This document shows, piece after piece, positions 1-8,635 of a stretch of DNA of 64,000 bases. Both the position numbers and the translations under genes were made by a program. The stretch covers positions 186,001-250,000 of the forward strand of contig NZ_JAAGBB010000001.1 of NCBI RefSeq assembly GCF_018129085.1, given 5' to 3'. Source of the stretch: Plastoroseomonas hellenica. GTDB taxonomy: Bacteria > Pseudomonadota > Alphaproteobacteria > Acetobacterales > Acetobacteraceae. The notes below the pieces were generated by a model. It was not told where the DNA came from, did not search any database, and saw only the letters and a list, made by a program, of their open reading frames with translations. Each line of letters starts with the position of its first letter. Position 1 is the first letter of the stretch.

Positions 1-1188
1 GGGGAGGCGCGGTCGGCGCTCGGCGGCATCGGCGCGCATGTGACCGAGACCATCCAGGGCCTGGCCGACCTGCTCGCCTTCCAGGCGGTGCCGGCGCGCC
101 GGCAAGCCTTCCTCGATCATGTCGCGGCGTATCAGCGGCGGCGGCTCGCGCTGCTGCATGATCAGTCGCGCGCCTCGGCTGGTCTGGAAGTCGCGACCGG
201 CCTTGGCGGGCTCGCGGTCGCGGCGACCGGTGCGGCGCTGGTCGCGGCCGGGCGGCTCGACGCCGCGCTGCTGCCGCTGCTGATCCTGCTGGCGATCGCC
301 GCCTTCCTGCCGGTCTCCGAGATCGCGCAGGTCGGACGGCAGCTCGCCGACACCATCGCGTCCACCCGTCGTCTGCGGGTGGTGGAGCGGGAAGAGCCGC
401 TGGTGACCGATGGCGAGCGGGAGCCGATGGCGCCCAGGGGTGGTTCGGCGGTCGGTTTCGAAAGCCTCCGCTTCACCTATCCGGGCCGGGCGCGGCCGGC
501 GCTGGCCGGCCTCGATCTCGTGGTGCCCGCGGGGCGGACGGTGGCGCTGGTCGGACCTTCCGGTGCCGGCAAGTCCACCGTCGCCAATCTGCTGCTGCGC
601 TTCTGGGATCCGCAGGAGGGGCGAGTGACGCTCGATGGCGTCGACCTCCGCCGGCTGACCTTGGATGGGCTGCGGCGCCACGTCGCGCTGGTTGCGCAGG
701 ACACCTACCTGTTCAACGACACGCTGGAAGCGAATATCCGCCTGGCCCGGCCGGAGGCGAGCGCCGAGGACCTGGTCCGCGCCATCGGGAATGCCGCGCT
801 GACACCCTTCGTCGCCGGCCTGCCGCAGGGTCTCGCCACACCGGTCGGGGAACGCGGCGTGCAGCTCTCGGGCGGCCAGCGCCAGCGCATCGCCATCGCG
901 CGCGCCTTCCTGAAGGATGCGCCGGTGCTGGTGCTGGACGAGGCGACCTCCCACCTCGACGCCATCAGCGAGGCGCAGGTGCGGGCGGCGCTGGAGGCGC
1001 TGATGCAGGACCGCACCGTGCTGGTCATCGCGCATCGCCTCTCCACCATTCGCAATGCCGACGCCATCCTCGTCATGCAGGATGGAAGGGTGGTGGAAAG
1101 CGGCAGCCACGCCGAGCTGCTGGCGCGCGGCGGCGCCTATGCCCGGCTGGTTGCCTGGCAGATGGCTGGAACAATAGCCGCGGAGTGA
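1..1188 (+). CDS. ABC exporter, fused permease-ATPase (5' end missing)
   Basis: This is the C-terminal part of an ABC exporter half-transporter; the reading frame is open from base 1, so the gene begins before the window. What remains is the end of the membrane domain (hydrophobic helices around bases 190-320) and a complete nucleotide-binding domain. The ATPase shows Walker A (GPSGAGKST), the signature LSGGQRQRIAIARA, Walker B with catalytic Glu (VLVLDEAT), D-loop and H-loop (VIAHRLST). It would couple ATP hydrolysis to export of an unknown substrate across the inner membrane. The helix and loop wording resembles the MsbA/CydC-like exporter group; the substrate cannot be told. It converges on the leftward patatin gene. 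Confidence 0.9.
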   Translation, partial: GEARSALGGIGAHVTETIQGLADLLAFQAVPARRQAFLDHVAAYQRRRLALLHDQSRASAGLEVATGLGGLAVAATGAALVAAGRLDAALLPLLILLAIAAFLPVSEIAQVGRQLADTIASTRRLRVVEREEPLVTDGEREPMAPRGGSAVGFESLRFTYPGRARPALAGLDLVVPAGRTVALVGPSGAGKSTVANLLLRFWDPQEGRVTLDGVDLRRLTLDGLRRHVALVAQDTYLFNDTLEANIRLARPEASAEDLVRAIGNAALTPFVAGLPQGLATPVGERGVQLSGGQRQRIAIARAFLKDAPVLVLDEATSHLDAISEAQVRAALEALMQDRTVLVIAHRLSTIRNADAILVMQDGRVVESGSHAELLARGGAYARLVAWQMAGTIAAE

Positions 1189-1192
1189 CGCA

Positions 1193-1263
1193 GGCGGCCG
1201 GAGGCCGCCATCAGCCTCTGCGGAGCGAGCGTAGCGATGCTCCGGGGCCGCGAAGGCGGCCCC
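1193..1263. terminator. Paired hairpins between convergent genes
   Basis: Between the ABC exporter and the convergent patatin gene lie two perfect hairpins. The first has a 7-bp stem (1193-1199 with 1203-1209) and a 3-base loop. The second has an 8-bp stem (1244-1251 with 1256-1263) and the loop GAAG. A third, weaker pairing (1221-1226 with 1239-1244) overlaps the second. There is no T run, so termination is inferred from position only. The rest of 1189-1344 shows nothing else. Confidence 0.4.
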
Positions 1264-1344
1264 GCGCGCGACCGACCGTTGTCGCCAGCGCACACCCGAC
1301 AGCGCGCAAGCCAAGCCGGCGGATGCCGGCGCCGGCGATTGAGG

Positions 1345-2403
1345 TCAGAAAAACTTCGCCGCCAGGTCGGTCGTCGAGCGCGCTCCGAGATCGTCGAAAT
1401 GCTCGGCGAGGAAGGCGTCGGCCCGCGCCACGCCAAGCGTGTACAGCGCCTTCAGGAAGGCGGCGTCGGCATTGAGCTTGGAGGAAGCGCCGCTGCGCGC
1501 CAGCTCCTCCTCGGCGCTGATGGTATGGATGTTCACCCGCGTGTGGCGGCTGCCGTCGAGCTCGCCACGGTCGATCAGGTCGGTCATGAACTTGATCATC
1601 CGCATCTCGCGCATCAGGCTCGAATTGAAGGACAGCGTGTTCACCCGGTCGAGAATGGCGCGCGCGTCGCGTGGCACCTCCGGGATGTTGATCGGGTTGA
1701 GCTGCACGATCAGGATATCCGGGGCACCCCCCATGTAGATCAGCGGGAAGATCGGCGGGTTGCCGCAGTAGCCGCCATCCCAGTAATGCTCGCCATCGAT
1801 CTCGACGGCCTGGAACAGCATGGGCAGGCAGGCCGAGGCCATCACCGCCTCCGGTGTCATCTCCGCATGCTCGAAGACCTTGAGGCGGCCATTCAGCACA
1901 TTGGTGGCACAGACGAAGAGACGCGGCGTGACGGCGGCGCGGAGCCGCGGGAAATCCACCACGCTGGCGATCAGGTCGCGCAGCGGGTTCTGGTTCCGCG
2001 GATTCAGCTCGTAGGGCGAGAACATGCGCGACAGCAGGTCGGCCGCATGCCAGGCCGGGGAATACTCCAGCCCGCCATGGCCGGCCGCGCGATCGAACGG
2101 CGTCGGCTGGATCGGCGAGCGGGCGGCCAGCGCCGCCGCGCCATTCCAGAAACGGCGCAGCATGTCGCGCGCCAACGCCGGTCCGCCGGCCCCGAGCCCG
2201 TCGGTCAGCACCGTCGCATTCATCGCGCCGGCGCTGGTGCCGACCACCGCCTCGATCTCGATCCGGTCATCGGCCAGCAGCCGGTCCAGGACGCCCCAGG
2301 TGAAGGCGCCATGCGAACCGCCGCCCTGCAGGGCGAGCTTGATGCGTTTGCGCGTCTGCACGGCTTGATTGCTGTCGGGCATGGTCGTGCTCGCCTCGGT
2401 CAT
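1345..2403 (-). CDS. Patatin-like phospholipase
   Basis: A 352-residue patatin-family acyl hydrolase, expected to cleave acyl chains from (phospho)lipids with a Ser-Asp dyad. The oxyanion-hole motif GGGSHGAF is near residues 27-34, the nucleophile elbow GTSAG near 55-59 (Ser57), and the catalytic Asp in YWDGGYCGNPP near 207. No signal peptide is seen, so it is probably cytoplasmic. The start at 2403 is chosen because its ATG overlaps the stop of the upstream cyclase gene (ATGA), indicating translational coupling; an internal ATG at 2382 is the alternative. It is the last gene of the phosphodiesterase-cyclase-patatin operon, which suggests lipase activity tied to cyclic-nucleotide signalling (inference). 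Confidence 0.9.
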   Translation of the reverse strand: MTEASTTMPDSNQAVQTRKRIKLALQGGGSHGAFTWGVLDRLLADDRIEIEAVVGTSAGAMNATVLTDGLGAGGPALARDMLRRFWNGAAALAARSPIQPTPFDRAAGHGGLEYSPAWHAADLLSRMFSPYELNPRNQNPLRDLIASVVDFPRLRAAVTPRLFVCATNVLNGRLKVFEHAEMTPEAVMASACLPMLFQAVEIDGEHYWDGGYCGNPPIFPLIYMGGAPDILIVQLNPINIPEVPRDARAILDRVNTLSFNSSLMREMRMIKFMTDLIDRGELDGSRHTRVNIHTISAEEELARSGASSKLNADAAFLKALYTLGVARADAFLAEHFDDLGARSTTDLAAKFF

Positions 2404-4550
2404 TTGTCGTTGAAGCCGATCACCGGCGACCAGCCCTGCGGCGGTGGGTCCGCCAGCAGCGTTCTGAGCCGCGTGACATAGGTGGCGCGCAGCGGATCGG
2501 CGCCATCGGCTGGCAGCGCCTCGATCCCCGCCAGTGCCGCGGCGAAACGCCCGGCCCGGTATTCGGCGACCGCCGCGGCCCAGCCATCGAGCCCGGCGCG
2601 GATCGAGGACGCGACGGCAAGGGCTGCATCCTCCGGCGCCGGCTCGGCGAGGCCGAGCAGCTCGAAGATCTCGATCGGCCGGCGCGCGCCCTTCGGCAGC
2701 ACCAGATCGACGGGACGGCACAGGAACGCCGTACCGGCACCGCGCCGCGTCGCCTCTGAGATCAGGATGCCGGTGCCATAGAACTTGTTCAGCCCCTCGA
2801 GCCGGGAGGCGAGGTTCACCATGGTGCCGATGGCGGTGTAGCTGAGCCGGTCGGAGGAGCCGATATTGCCCACCACCGCTTCCCCGGTATGGACGCCGAA
2901 GCGGGTGTGCAGCGCCGGCCAACCGCGCACCACGAACTCGGCTTCCAGCTCCAGGCTCACCTGCCGCGCGCGCAAGGCGGCGAGGCAGGCCTGCGCGGCA
3001 TGGCGAGGTTCGCGGCGGGGCGCGTTCCACAGCGCCATCACCGCGTCGCCGATGTATTTGTCGATCGTCGCGTGGTCGGCCAGCAGGCGCGTGGTCAACG
3101 CTTCGAAATAGGCCGAGGTGAGGCGCATCACCTCTTCGGGCTCCAGCGCTTCGGCGAGCGTGGTGAAGCCCTCGACATCGGTGAACATCACGGTCAGCGG
3201 CCGCCGATCGCCGCCGAGCCGCGCCGCCTCGCCGGTGCTGACCAGCTGACGCACAAGGTCATGCGGCACATAGGCGGCGAAATTGGCGAGTGCTGCCTTC
3301 ATCGCCGCCATCGCGCCGCCGAGGCGCTGCACCTCGGTGATGCGGCTGTCGAGGCGGAGCGGATTGTCGAGCTCGAGGCGGCGGATTGCTTCCGCCTCCC
3401 GTGTCAGCCGGCCAAGCGGGCGGCCGACGCGCCAGGCCAGCAGGGTGATGCCGGCAAGGCCGATCGCCAGCGCGCCGAGGGCGAAGAACGTGCCGCGCCG
3501 GACCCCGTCCAGCACCGGGGCGGTGAAGTCGTCGAGCGGTGCCGCCACCACGGCGAGCAGCGGCGGCCCGGCGATGTCGATGACGGGCTCCATGCGCACC
3601 AGGATCGGCTGGCCGGCGAGGCTGAGCCGCGCATCCTCGCCGGGACGGAGCGCGGCCGAGGCATAGGCGGTCCAGAAGGCACGCAGCAGCGGATCGGCGG
3701 CGTTCGGCAGCGCGAGCCAGGTGGTCCGCGCGGTGGCACCCTCGCCCAGGCGCTGCACGGCGCGCGTCGGATCCTGGTGGGCCAGCAGGATGCCGTCGGC
3801 GTCGAACAGGAACAGCGTGGCATTGGGGCTGACGCGCTGGGTTGCGAGGAAGGCGCTCAGGCCTTCCAGCGTGATGTCGAGCGCCAGCACGCCGCCGCTC
3901 GGCAGCGCATTGCTGACGCTGAGCCCCGGACGGCCGAGCAGCGGCAGATCGTAGAGCGGCGAGACCCGAACCGCCCCCGGCCCGCGCGCCTGGCGGTACC
4001 ACGGCGCATCGCGCGGATCGCCGGCGGTGCCGGTGAAGCGACGCTCCCCGATCGGCAACAGGTCGTCACCGAGAAAGATCCAGTGCTCCCGGCGCGGTCC
4101 TCCGGCCGGATCCCCCTCGCTCTCCCGCAGGACGAAGCTTGTCCCGATCGGCGGGCCGGCCGGGCGCGTGACCTCGGGCGCCAGCGCGGCGAAGCGCAGC
4201 ACCTGCCGCAGCGTGCCGTCGGTGAAGCCAACCGAGACGCCCTGCACGGCCGGTTCGACCGCCAGGATGCGCAGCAGGGCCGCCACATCGCTCTGCCCAG
4301 GCGTGGTCGCCTCCGCCAAGGGGTGGAAATCGGGCAGTACGCCGGTGGTGGTCAGCACCGGGCGCAGCAATGCGCGGCTGCGTGCGGCGACGAGCTGCGC
4401 CGCCTGCGCCAGGCTGCGCTCGGCGGTCGCGACCGCGACCTCGCCGCCGGTCGCGCGGAACACCAGCACCACCGCCGCCACGCCCAAGGTGAAGATCAGC
4501 GCGAAGGCGGTGAGCAGCGTGACCGTGAAGCTGAGGCGCAGCCGCGGCAT
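2400..4550 (-). CDS. Membrane class III adenylate/guanylate cyclase
   Basis: A 716-residue sensor cyclase. Transmembrane helix near residues 8-30, an extracytoplasmic region of about 320 residues (Cache-like by layout), a second helix near 350-372, a HAMP-like linker, then the class III catalytic domain from about residue 445. The two metal-binding aspartates lie in FTDVEGFT and DKYIGDAVMALW, and the VNLASRLEGLNKFYGT segment carries the Asn and Arg that stabilise the transition state. It should make cAMP (or cGMP) from the nucleoside triphosphate in response to an external signal. Its start overlaps the stop of the upstream phosphodiesterase-like gene and its stop overlaps the patatin start, both as ATGA, so the three are one tightly coupled operon. 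Confidence 0.92.
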   Translation of the reverse strand: MPRLRLSFTVTLLTAFALIFTLGVAAVVLVFRATGGEVAVATAERSLAQAAQLVAARSRALLRPVLTTTGVLPDFHPLAEATTPGQSDVAALLRILAVEPAVQGVSVGFTDGTLRQVLRFAALAPEVTRPAGPPIGTSFVLRESEGDPAGGPRREHWIFLGDDLLPIGERRFTGTAGDPRDAPWYRQARGPGAVRVSPLYDLPLLGRPGLSVSNALPSGGVLALDITLEGLSAFLATQRVSPNATLFLFDADGILLAHQDPTRAVQRLGEGATARTTWLALPNAADPLLRAFWTAYASAALRPGEDARLSLAGQPILVRMEPVIDIAGPPLLAVVAAPLDDFTAPVLDGVRRGTFFALGALAIGLAGITLLAWRVGRPLGRLTREAEAIRRLELDNPLRLDSRITEVQRLGGAMAAMKAALANFAAYVPHDLVRQLVSTGEAARLGGDRRPLTVMFTDVEGFTTLAEALEPEEVMRLTSAYFEALTTRLLADHATIDKYIGDAVMALWNAPRREPRHAAQACLAALRARQVSLELEAEFVVRGWPALHTRFGVHTGEAVVGNIGSSDRLSYTAIGTMVNLASRLEGLNKFYGTGILISEATRRGAGTAFLCRPVDLVLPKGARRPIEIFELLGLAEPAPEDAALAVASSIRAGLDGWAAAVAEYRAGRFAAALAGIEALPADGADPLRATYVTRLRTLLADPPPQGWSPVIGFNDK

Positions 4551-5467
4551 CAGGCGCCACCCTCGCTCTGGGCGAGTGCCGCGTCATAGAGGGCACGGGC
4601 CTGGTCGCGCGGCAGCCTATCGAGTGCCGCAGCCGCCGCATCCGGTGCGGTGTCGATGAGGCCCAGGCGCTGCGCCGCGCGGCCGAAGGCGGCGATCTGT
4701 GCACGGCCCGCGGCTTCCAGCCCGAAACCCACTCCGATCGGCGTCGCCGTCGGCAGGATATGGAGGAAGCCGAGCCGGCCGGCGAAGCTCGCGACATGGT
4801 CCGGCGCCGGGTGGCCGGCGGCGCGGCGCTCGGCGGCGAGTGCCTCGCTCAATCGCCAGCCGAGCACCGGGCAAAGGCTGCCCATCAGGTCGGCCTCCCG
4901 CGCCAGGTGCGGCAGCAGCTCAGGTCCGAGCGGCCGGGTGAACTCGGTCGAGAGGATGAGGTCATGCACCAGGGCCGCGGTCGCGGGCACGACGCCGCTG
5001 GCCGCGGCGATGGCCGCGGTCGCAGCGGCGGATTGCGCCTCCAGCCGGCCGGGCGGGCCGGTCTCGGTCCCGTCATGCAGCAGGTCGTGCCCGGCCATGG
5101 CGAGCACGCCGATCCCCGCCTGCTCGGCGCTCAGCAGCCCGGCGGCGCGGGCGGCGCCGCAGAGCCAACCCATCGCCAGTCCGGCCTCAGCCTGGTGATG
5201 ACGATCGTGATAGGCGGGTTCCGCCCCGGGCGGGAAGCCCGCGCCATGCCGCTCCACGGCGGCGCCGATCGCCTGCGCCGCGTGCAGCAGCGCTGGCCAT
5301 GCCGGCAGCGCATCGCCGAGCGCCCAGCGCATCGCCGCCTCGCCCGCCGCCGCGGCATCCGGCGGGCCGGCGCGGCGGGCAAGGAAATACGCTTCCGCCT
5401 CGGCCAGCGAGGCGGGCGCGGCGGGGAGGATGGAGGGCGTCAGCGCGACCAAAACGCCATGATACAA
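4550..5467 (-). CDS. Class I-like cyclic-nucleotide phosphodiesterase (HD fold)
   Basis: A 305-residue protein without signal peptide or membrane helix. Its motifs line up by eye with the class I (PDEase_I) catalytic domain familiar from eukaryotes: YHDRHH for YHNxxH (general-acid and metal His), AMAGHDLLHDG for the HDxxHxG metal motif, LILSTEF for the xLxxTDM helix, EADLMGS for the last metal Asp, and GRLGFLHILP for the SQVGF region that holds the purine. In that last motif the usual invariant Gln is Arg. The likely role is hydrolysis of the cyclic nucleotide made by the adjacent cyclase, whose start overlaps this stop (ATGA). The start is a TTG at 5467, the only plausible in-frame choice; the ribosome site is weak. 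Confidence 0.75.
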   Translation of the reverse strand: MYHGVLVALTPSILPAAPASLAEAEAYFLARRAGPPDAAAAGEAAMRWALGDALPAWPALLHAAQAIGAAVERHGAGFPPGAEPAYHDRHHQAEAGLAMGWLCGAARAAGLLSAEQAGIGVLAMAGHDLLHDGTETGPPGRLEAQSAAATAAIAAASGVVPATAALVHDLILSTEFTRPLGPELLPHLAREADLMGSLCPVLGWRLSEALAAERRAAGHPAPDHVASFAGRLGFLHILPTATPIGVGFGLEAAGRAQIAAFGRAAQRLGLIDTAPDAAAAALDRLPRDQARALYDAALAQSEGGA

Positions 5468-5568
5468 GCTCGCCGCAGCCCCGCTGTCACGACGGCGGAA
5501 CGGGATTTCCGGCGGTTTCGGGCAAGCTTCATGGCGCTGTCATCGGACGTCGCCCGCGGCGCGCCGCG

Positions 5569-6768
5569 TCAGCCCGCGCAGACCGTGTCGCGAAGCAGCG
5601 CGAGCGCGTGCCGGGCGATCATGCGCTCCTCGTCAGTGCGGCGGATCAGCACCCGGACGGTGGCGCCTGGCGCCGTGATCTCCGGCGCATTGGCGCGGTT
5701 GCGCTCCGCGTCCACTGCGATGCCGAGGAAGCCGAGGCCCTCGCAAATCTGCCCGCGCAGCGCGCGCGCATTCTCGCCGATGCCGGCGGTAAAGACGAGC
5801 GCATCGAGGCCGCCCATTGCCGCGGCCAGGGCCGCGATCTCGCGCCGCACGCGATAGGCGAAATGCGCCAGCGCCCCCTCGGCCTCCGGCGTGCCGGCGG
5901 CCTCGATCTCGCGCACGTCCTGGCTGACGCCGGAGAGGCCCTTGAGGCCGCTCTCGTGATACAGCAGGCGGGTCAGCGCATCGGTGTCCATCGACTCTGC
6001 CTGCATCAGATGCAGCAGCACGCCAGGATCGATCTGGCCGCTGCGGGTGCCCATCGGCACGCCGTCGAGTGCCGTGAAGCTCATGCTGGTGTCGACGCAG
6101 CGCCCGCCGGCGATGGCGCAGAGGCTGGCGCCGTTGCCGAGATGCGCGACGACCAGGCGGCCGGCGCCCAGCGCCGGATCCTCGGCGGCAAGGCTGGCGG
6201 CGATGTATTCGTAGGACAGGCCATGGAAGCCGTAGCGGCGGATGCCTTGCGCATAGAAGCGCTGAGGCAGGGCGAAGGTATCGGCTACCCAAGGCTTGGC
6301 GCGGTGGAAGGCAGTGTCGAAGCAGGCGATCTGCTTCACGCCTGGGAAAGCCTCCGCGGCGGCACGGATGCCGGCCAGGTTGTGCGGCTGGTGCAGCGGC
6401 GCCAACGGCACCAGTGCTTCGATCTGCGCCAGGATGGCGGCATCGACCAGTACCGGCGCGGCGAGGTCTGGCCCGCCATGCACCACGCGGTGGCCGATGG
6501 CGATGATCGGCCGCTCGCCGAGGCTGTCGTCGAGCCAGCCGATCAGCACCGCGAGCGCCGCGGCGTGATGCCGGGGCGCATCCTCCCCATCCCAACGCCG
6601 ATCCACCAGCACCTGCCAAGCCGCGTCGCGGGCGAAGAAATGCGGCGCGGCGCCGATGCCTTCGATCTGCCCGCTGGCGATCGGCTCCGGTCCCTCAGGC
6701 GCCGCGGCGAAGACCGTGAACTTGATCGAGGAGGAGCCGGCGTTGAGCACCAGGACGAGGCCCGTCAC
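5569..6768 (-). CDS. ackA: Acetate kinase
   Basis: A 399-residue acetokinase-family protein that interconverts acetyl phosphate and acetate with ADP/ATP. The N-terminal NAGSSSIKF phosphate-binding motif is immediately after the start; GHRVVHGG, the HLGNGASLCAI segment, MGTRSGQIDPG and the C-terminal FTAGIGEN adenosine motif are all present, and length is normal. The start is a GTG at 6768 that overlaps the stop of the upstream phosphotransacetylase (GTGA), better supported than a more upstream in-frame start that would add 14 residues. A 14-base palindrome (5555-5568) follows the stop directly and may help end transcription. The acid substrate could be acetate, propionate or butyrate, since the upstream partner belongs to a family with broad acyl use. 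Confidence 0.93.
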   Translation of the reverse strand: MTGLVLVLNAGSSSIKFTVFAAAPEGPEPIASGQIEGIGAAPHFFARDAAWQVLVDRRWDGEDAPRHHAAALAVLIGWLDDSLGERPIIAIGHRVVHGGPDLAAPVLVDAAILAQIEALVPLAPLHQPHNLAGIRAAAEAFPGVKQIACFDTAFHRAKPWVADTFALPQRFYAQGIRRYGFHGLSYEYIAASLAAEDPALGAGRLVVAHLGNGASLCAIAGGRCVDTSMSFTALDGVPMGTRSGQIDPGVLLHLMQAESMDTDALTRLLYHESGLKGLSGVSQDVREIEAAGTPEAEGALAHFAYRVRREIAALAAAMGGLDALVFTAGIGENARALRGQICEGLGFLGIAVDAERNRANAPEITAPGATVRVLIRRTDEERMIARHALALLRDTVCAG

Positions 6769-8201
6769 GATATGGCGCTCCCGACCAGGGAGGTGCCGGT
6801 GCTTCGCCAATGCTGGTACAGCACGGCGAGGGCGGCCGACATCAGCCGCGCATGCTCGTCATCGGCGCGGCTGGTCAGCATCACCGGGACCTTGGCGCCG
6901 CAGACCAGGCCGCTCGTGTCGGCGCCGGACATGAACACCAATTGCTTGGCCAGCATGTTGCCGGCTTCGAGATTGGGCGCCACCAGCACATCGGCGCGGC
7001 CGGCGACCGAGGAGTGGAGGCCCTTGGTCTGCGCCGCCCCGAGATCGACCGCATTGTCCATCGCCAGCGGCCCGTCGACGATGCCACCCTTGATCTGCCC
7101 ACGCTCCGCCATCTTTGAGAGGATCGCGGCATCGAGGGTGGAGGGGATCTTGATATTGATCGTCTCGACGGCGGACAGCACGCCGACGCGCGGTTCTGCC
7201 AATCCGATGGCGCGCGCCAGGTCGATGGCGTTCTGGGTGATGTCGACCTTGGTGAGCAGGTCGGGCAGGATGTTGATCGCCGCATCGGTGATCGACAGCA
7301 GTGCCTCCCGCCCCGGCACGTCGAGCACGAAGACATGGCTGATACGGCGCCCGGCGCGCAGCCCGCCTTCCGCTTTGGTGACCTCGGCCAGCACCTCGTC
7401 GGAATGGATATTGCCTTTCATCACCGCCTGCGCGGTACCTTCATGCACCATGGCGACGGCCCGTGCGGCGGCGGCATGGGCGGTCACCGTTGGCTCGATG
7501 CGCACGCCGTCGAGGGGCCAGCCGATCGCGTCGGCGGCGGCGCGGATGGCGGCTTCCGGCCCGACCAGGATCGGCTCGATCAGCCCTTCCTTCGTCGCCT
7601 CCCAGGCGCCGCCCAGGGAATTGTCGTCGGTCGGCGCCACCACCGCGGTTGGCAGCCGCGGCGCACCGCGGCAGGCAGCCAGGAGCTGCTCGAACTTGCC
7701 GCGCTTGCGCAACGCCAGCGCCGGCAGCAGCACGCCGTCGGTGATCAGCCGGGCAGCGGGCGCTTGCACCGTCGCTTCACCCCCGACGACCAGCCTGCCG
7801 CCCGGCCCAGTGAGCTGGCAATCGAGCACCACCACACGATCGGCCCGCTTCTCGCGGACCTCGACGGCGACGGTGACCTCCTCGCCCGGATACAGGCGGT
7901 CGTGGAAGCGGAGCGTCTGGCCGAGATAGATCGTGCCCGGCCCGGGGAGCTGATTGCCGAGCACCGCGGAGAACAAAGAGCCGCCCCACATCGCGGGCGC
8001 GGCCGGCGCAACGCCGGCTTCCTGCTCGGCCTCATCCGGCAGATTCAACGGGTTCACATTGCCCGAGGCATGCGCGAAGACGACCAGGTCGTTCGGCGTG
8101 CAGGTGCGGACGAGGTGGGCGCTCTCGCCGACCGCGATCTCATCCCAGGTGCGGCCGATCAGCGAAGGCAGGCGGACATGCTTGTCATCGGTGCGCGACA
8201 T
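6765..8201 (-). CDS. MaoC-phosphate acyltransferase fusion
   Basis: A 478-residue two-domain protein. Residues 1-150 form a MaoC-like hot-dog domain (DLVVFAHASGNVNPLN, with the Asp/His type seen in R-specific enoyl-CoA hydratases), and residues 165-478 a phosphate acetyl/butyryltransferase domain (for example VMKGNIHSDEVL, GPLAMDNAVD, APNLEAGNMLAKQL). This fusion is known from many proteobacteria as bifunctional enoyl-CoA hydratase/phosphate acetyltransferase. It should convert acyl-CoA and phosphate to acyl phosphate for the kinase encoded next, whose GTG overlaps this stop. It starts 2 bases after the end of the CoA-transferase remnant, so it was probably the third gene of a scoA-scoB-pta-ackA operon for short-chain acyl-CoA turnover. 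Confidence 0.9.
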   Translation of the reverse strand: MSRTDDKHVRLPSLIGRTWDEIAVGESAHLVRTCTPNDLVVFAHASGNVNPLNLPDEAEQEAGVAPAAPAMWGGSLFSAVLGNQLPGPGTIYLGQTLRFHDRLYPGEEVTVAVEVREKRADRVVVLDCQLTGPGGRLVVGGEATVQAPAARLITDGVLLPALALRKRGKFEQLLAACRGAPRLPTAVVAPTDDNSLGGAWEATKEGLIEPILVGPEAAIRAAADAIGWPLDGVRIEPTVTAHAAAARAVAMVHEGTAQAVMKGNIHSDEVLAEVTKAEGGLRAGRRISHVFVLDVPGREALLSITDAAINILPDLLTKVDITQNAIDLARAIGLAEPRVGVLSAVETINIKIPSTLDAAILSKMAERGQIKGGIVDGPLAMDNAVDLGAAQTKGLHSSVAGRADVLVAPNLEAGNMLAKQLVFMSGADTSGLVCGAKVPVMLTSRADDEHARLMSAALAVLYQHWRSTGTSLVGSAIS

Positions 8202-8203
8202 GA

Positions 8204-8544
8204 TCAGGCAGCCTCCACCAGGATGGGCATCTCGGGCACGTCGCCCTGGATCAGCAGCGCCGCCGCGGTCGCCGCCACCACGGCTTCGATGCTGACACCG
8301 GGTGCGCGTTCGTGCAGCACCAGGCCATCATCGGTCGGTTTCAAGACGGCGAGATCGGTCACCACCAGGCTGACACGACGGCCGGCGGTCGGCGGCAGGG
8401 ACAGCTCCGGCACGATCTTGGACACACCGCGCGCCGCATGCTGCACGGCGACGATCACCCGACGCCCATGAAACCGCCGACCATGATACTGGCGCCATCC
8501 GGCACGAGGGACGCGGCTTCGGCCGCCGGGATCGCCTTGCGCAT
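8204..8544 (-). pseudogene. Collapsed 3-oxoacid CoA-transferase locus (scoA start fused to scoB end)
   Basis: Two fragments abut here. From an ATG at 8544, with a good GAGGAGG ribosome site, 29 codons read as the start of a CoA-transferase A subunit (MRKAIPAAEA..., SIMVGGFMGVG) and then hit TGA. In an overlapping frame, from a GTG at 8458, 84 codons read as the C-terminus of the B subunit (VQHAARGVSKIV, VTDLAVLKPT, ERAPGVSIEAV). The natural order is A then B, so an internal deletion of roughly 1.2 kb (from usual family lengths) would produce this scar. Both active-site regions are lost and no CoA-transferase activity is possible. Because it keeps the ribosome site and ends 2 bases before the phosphotransacetylase start, it may survive as a translated leader (inference). 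Confidence 0.85.
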
Positions 8545-8601
8545 CGCCTCGCCTCCTCAGCCGACGGACCGTGATGGCTGGAGGCTAGGGCCAGCCTTGC
8601 G

Positions 8602-8626
8602 GGGGCGGCGCCCAAGGCGCCGCCCC
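8602..8626 (-). terminator. Strong GC hairpin after the phosphate-uptake operon
   Basis: A perfect 11-bp stem (8602-8612 with 8616-8626) closed by a 3-base loop, 9 bases beyond the stop of the Na/Pi cotransporter gene. There is no T run, so it may act as a weak intrinsic terminator or as an mRNA 3' end stabiliser. Confidence 0.55.
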
Positions 8627-8635
8627 GTCTGTGCC

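Noticed and set aside
5299-7929. An 876-codon open frame covering the phosphodiesterase start, ackA and part of pta
   Set aside because: Runs across three well-recognised minus-strand genes and their boundaries; no recognisable protein.
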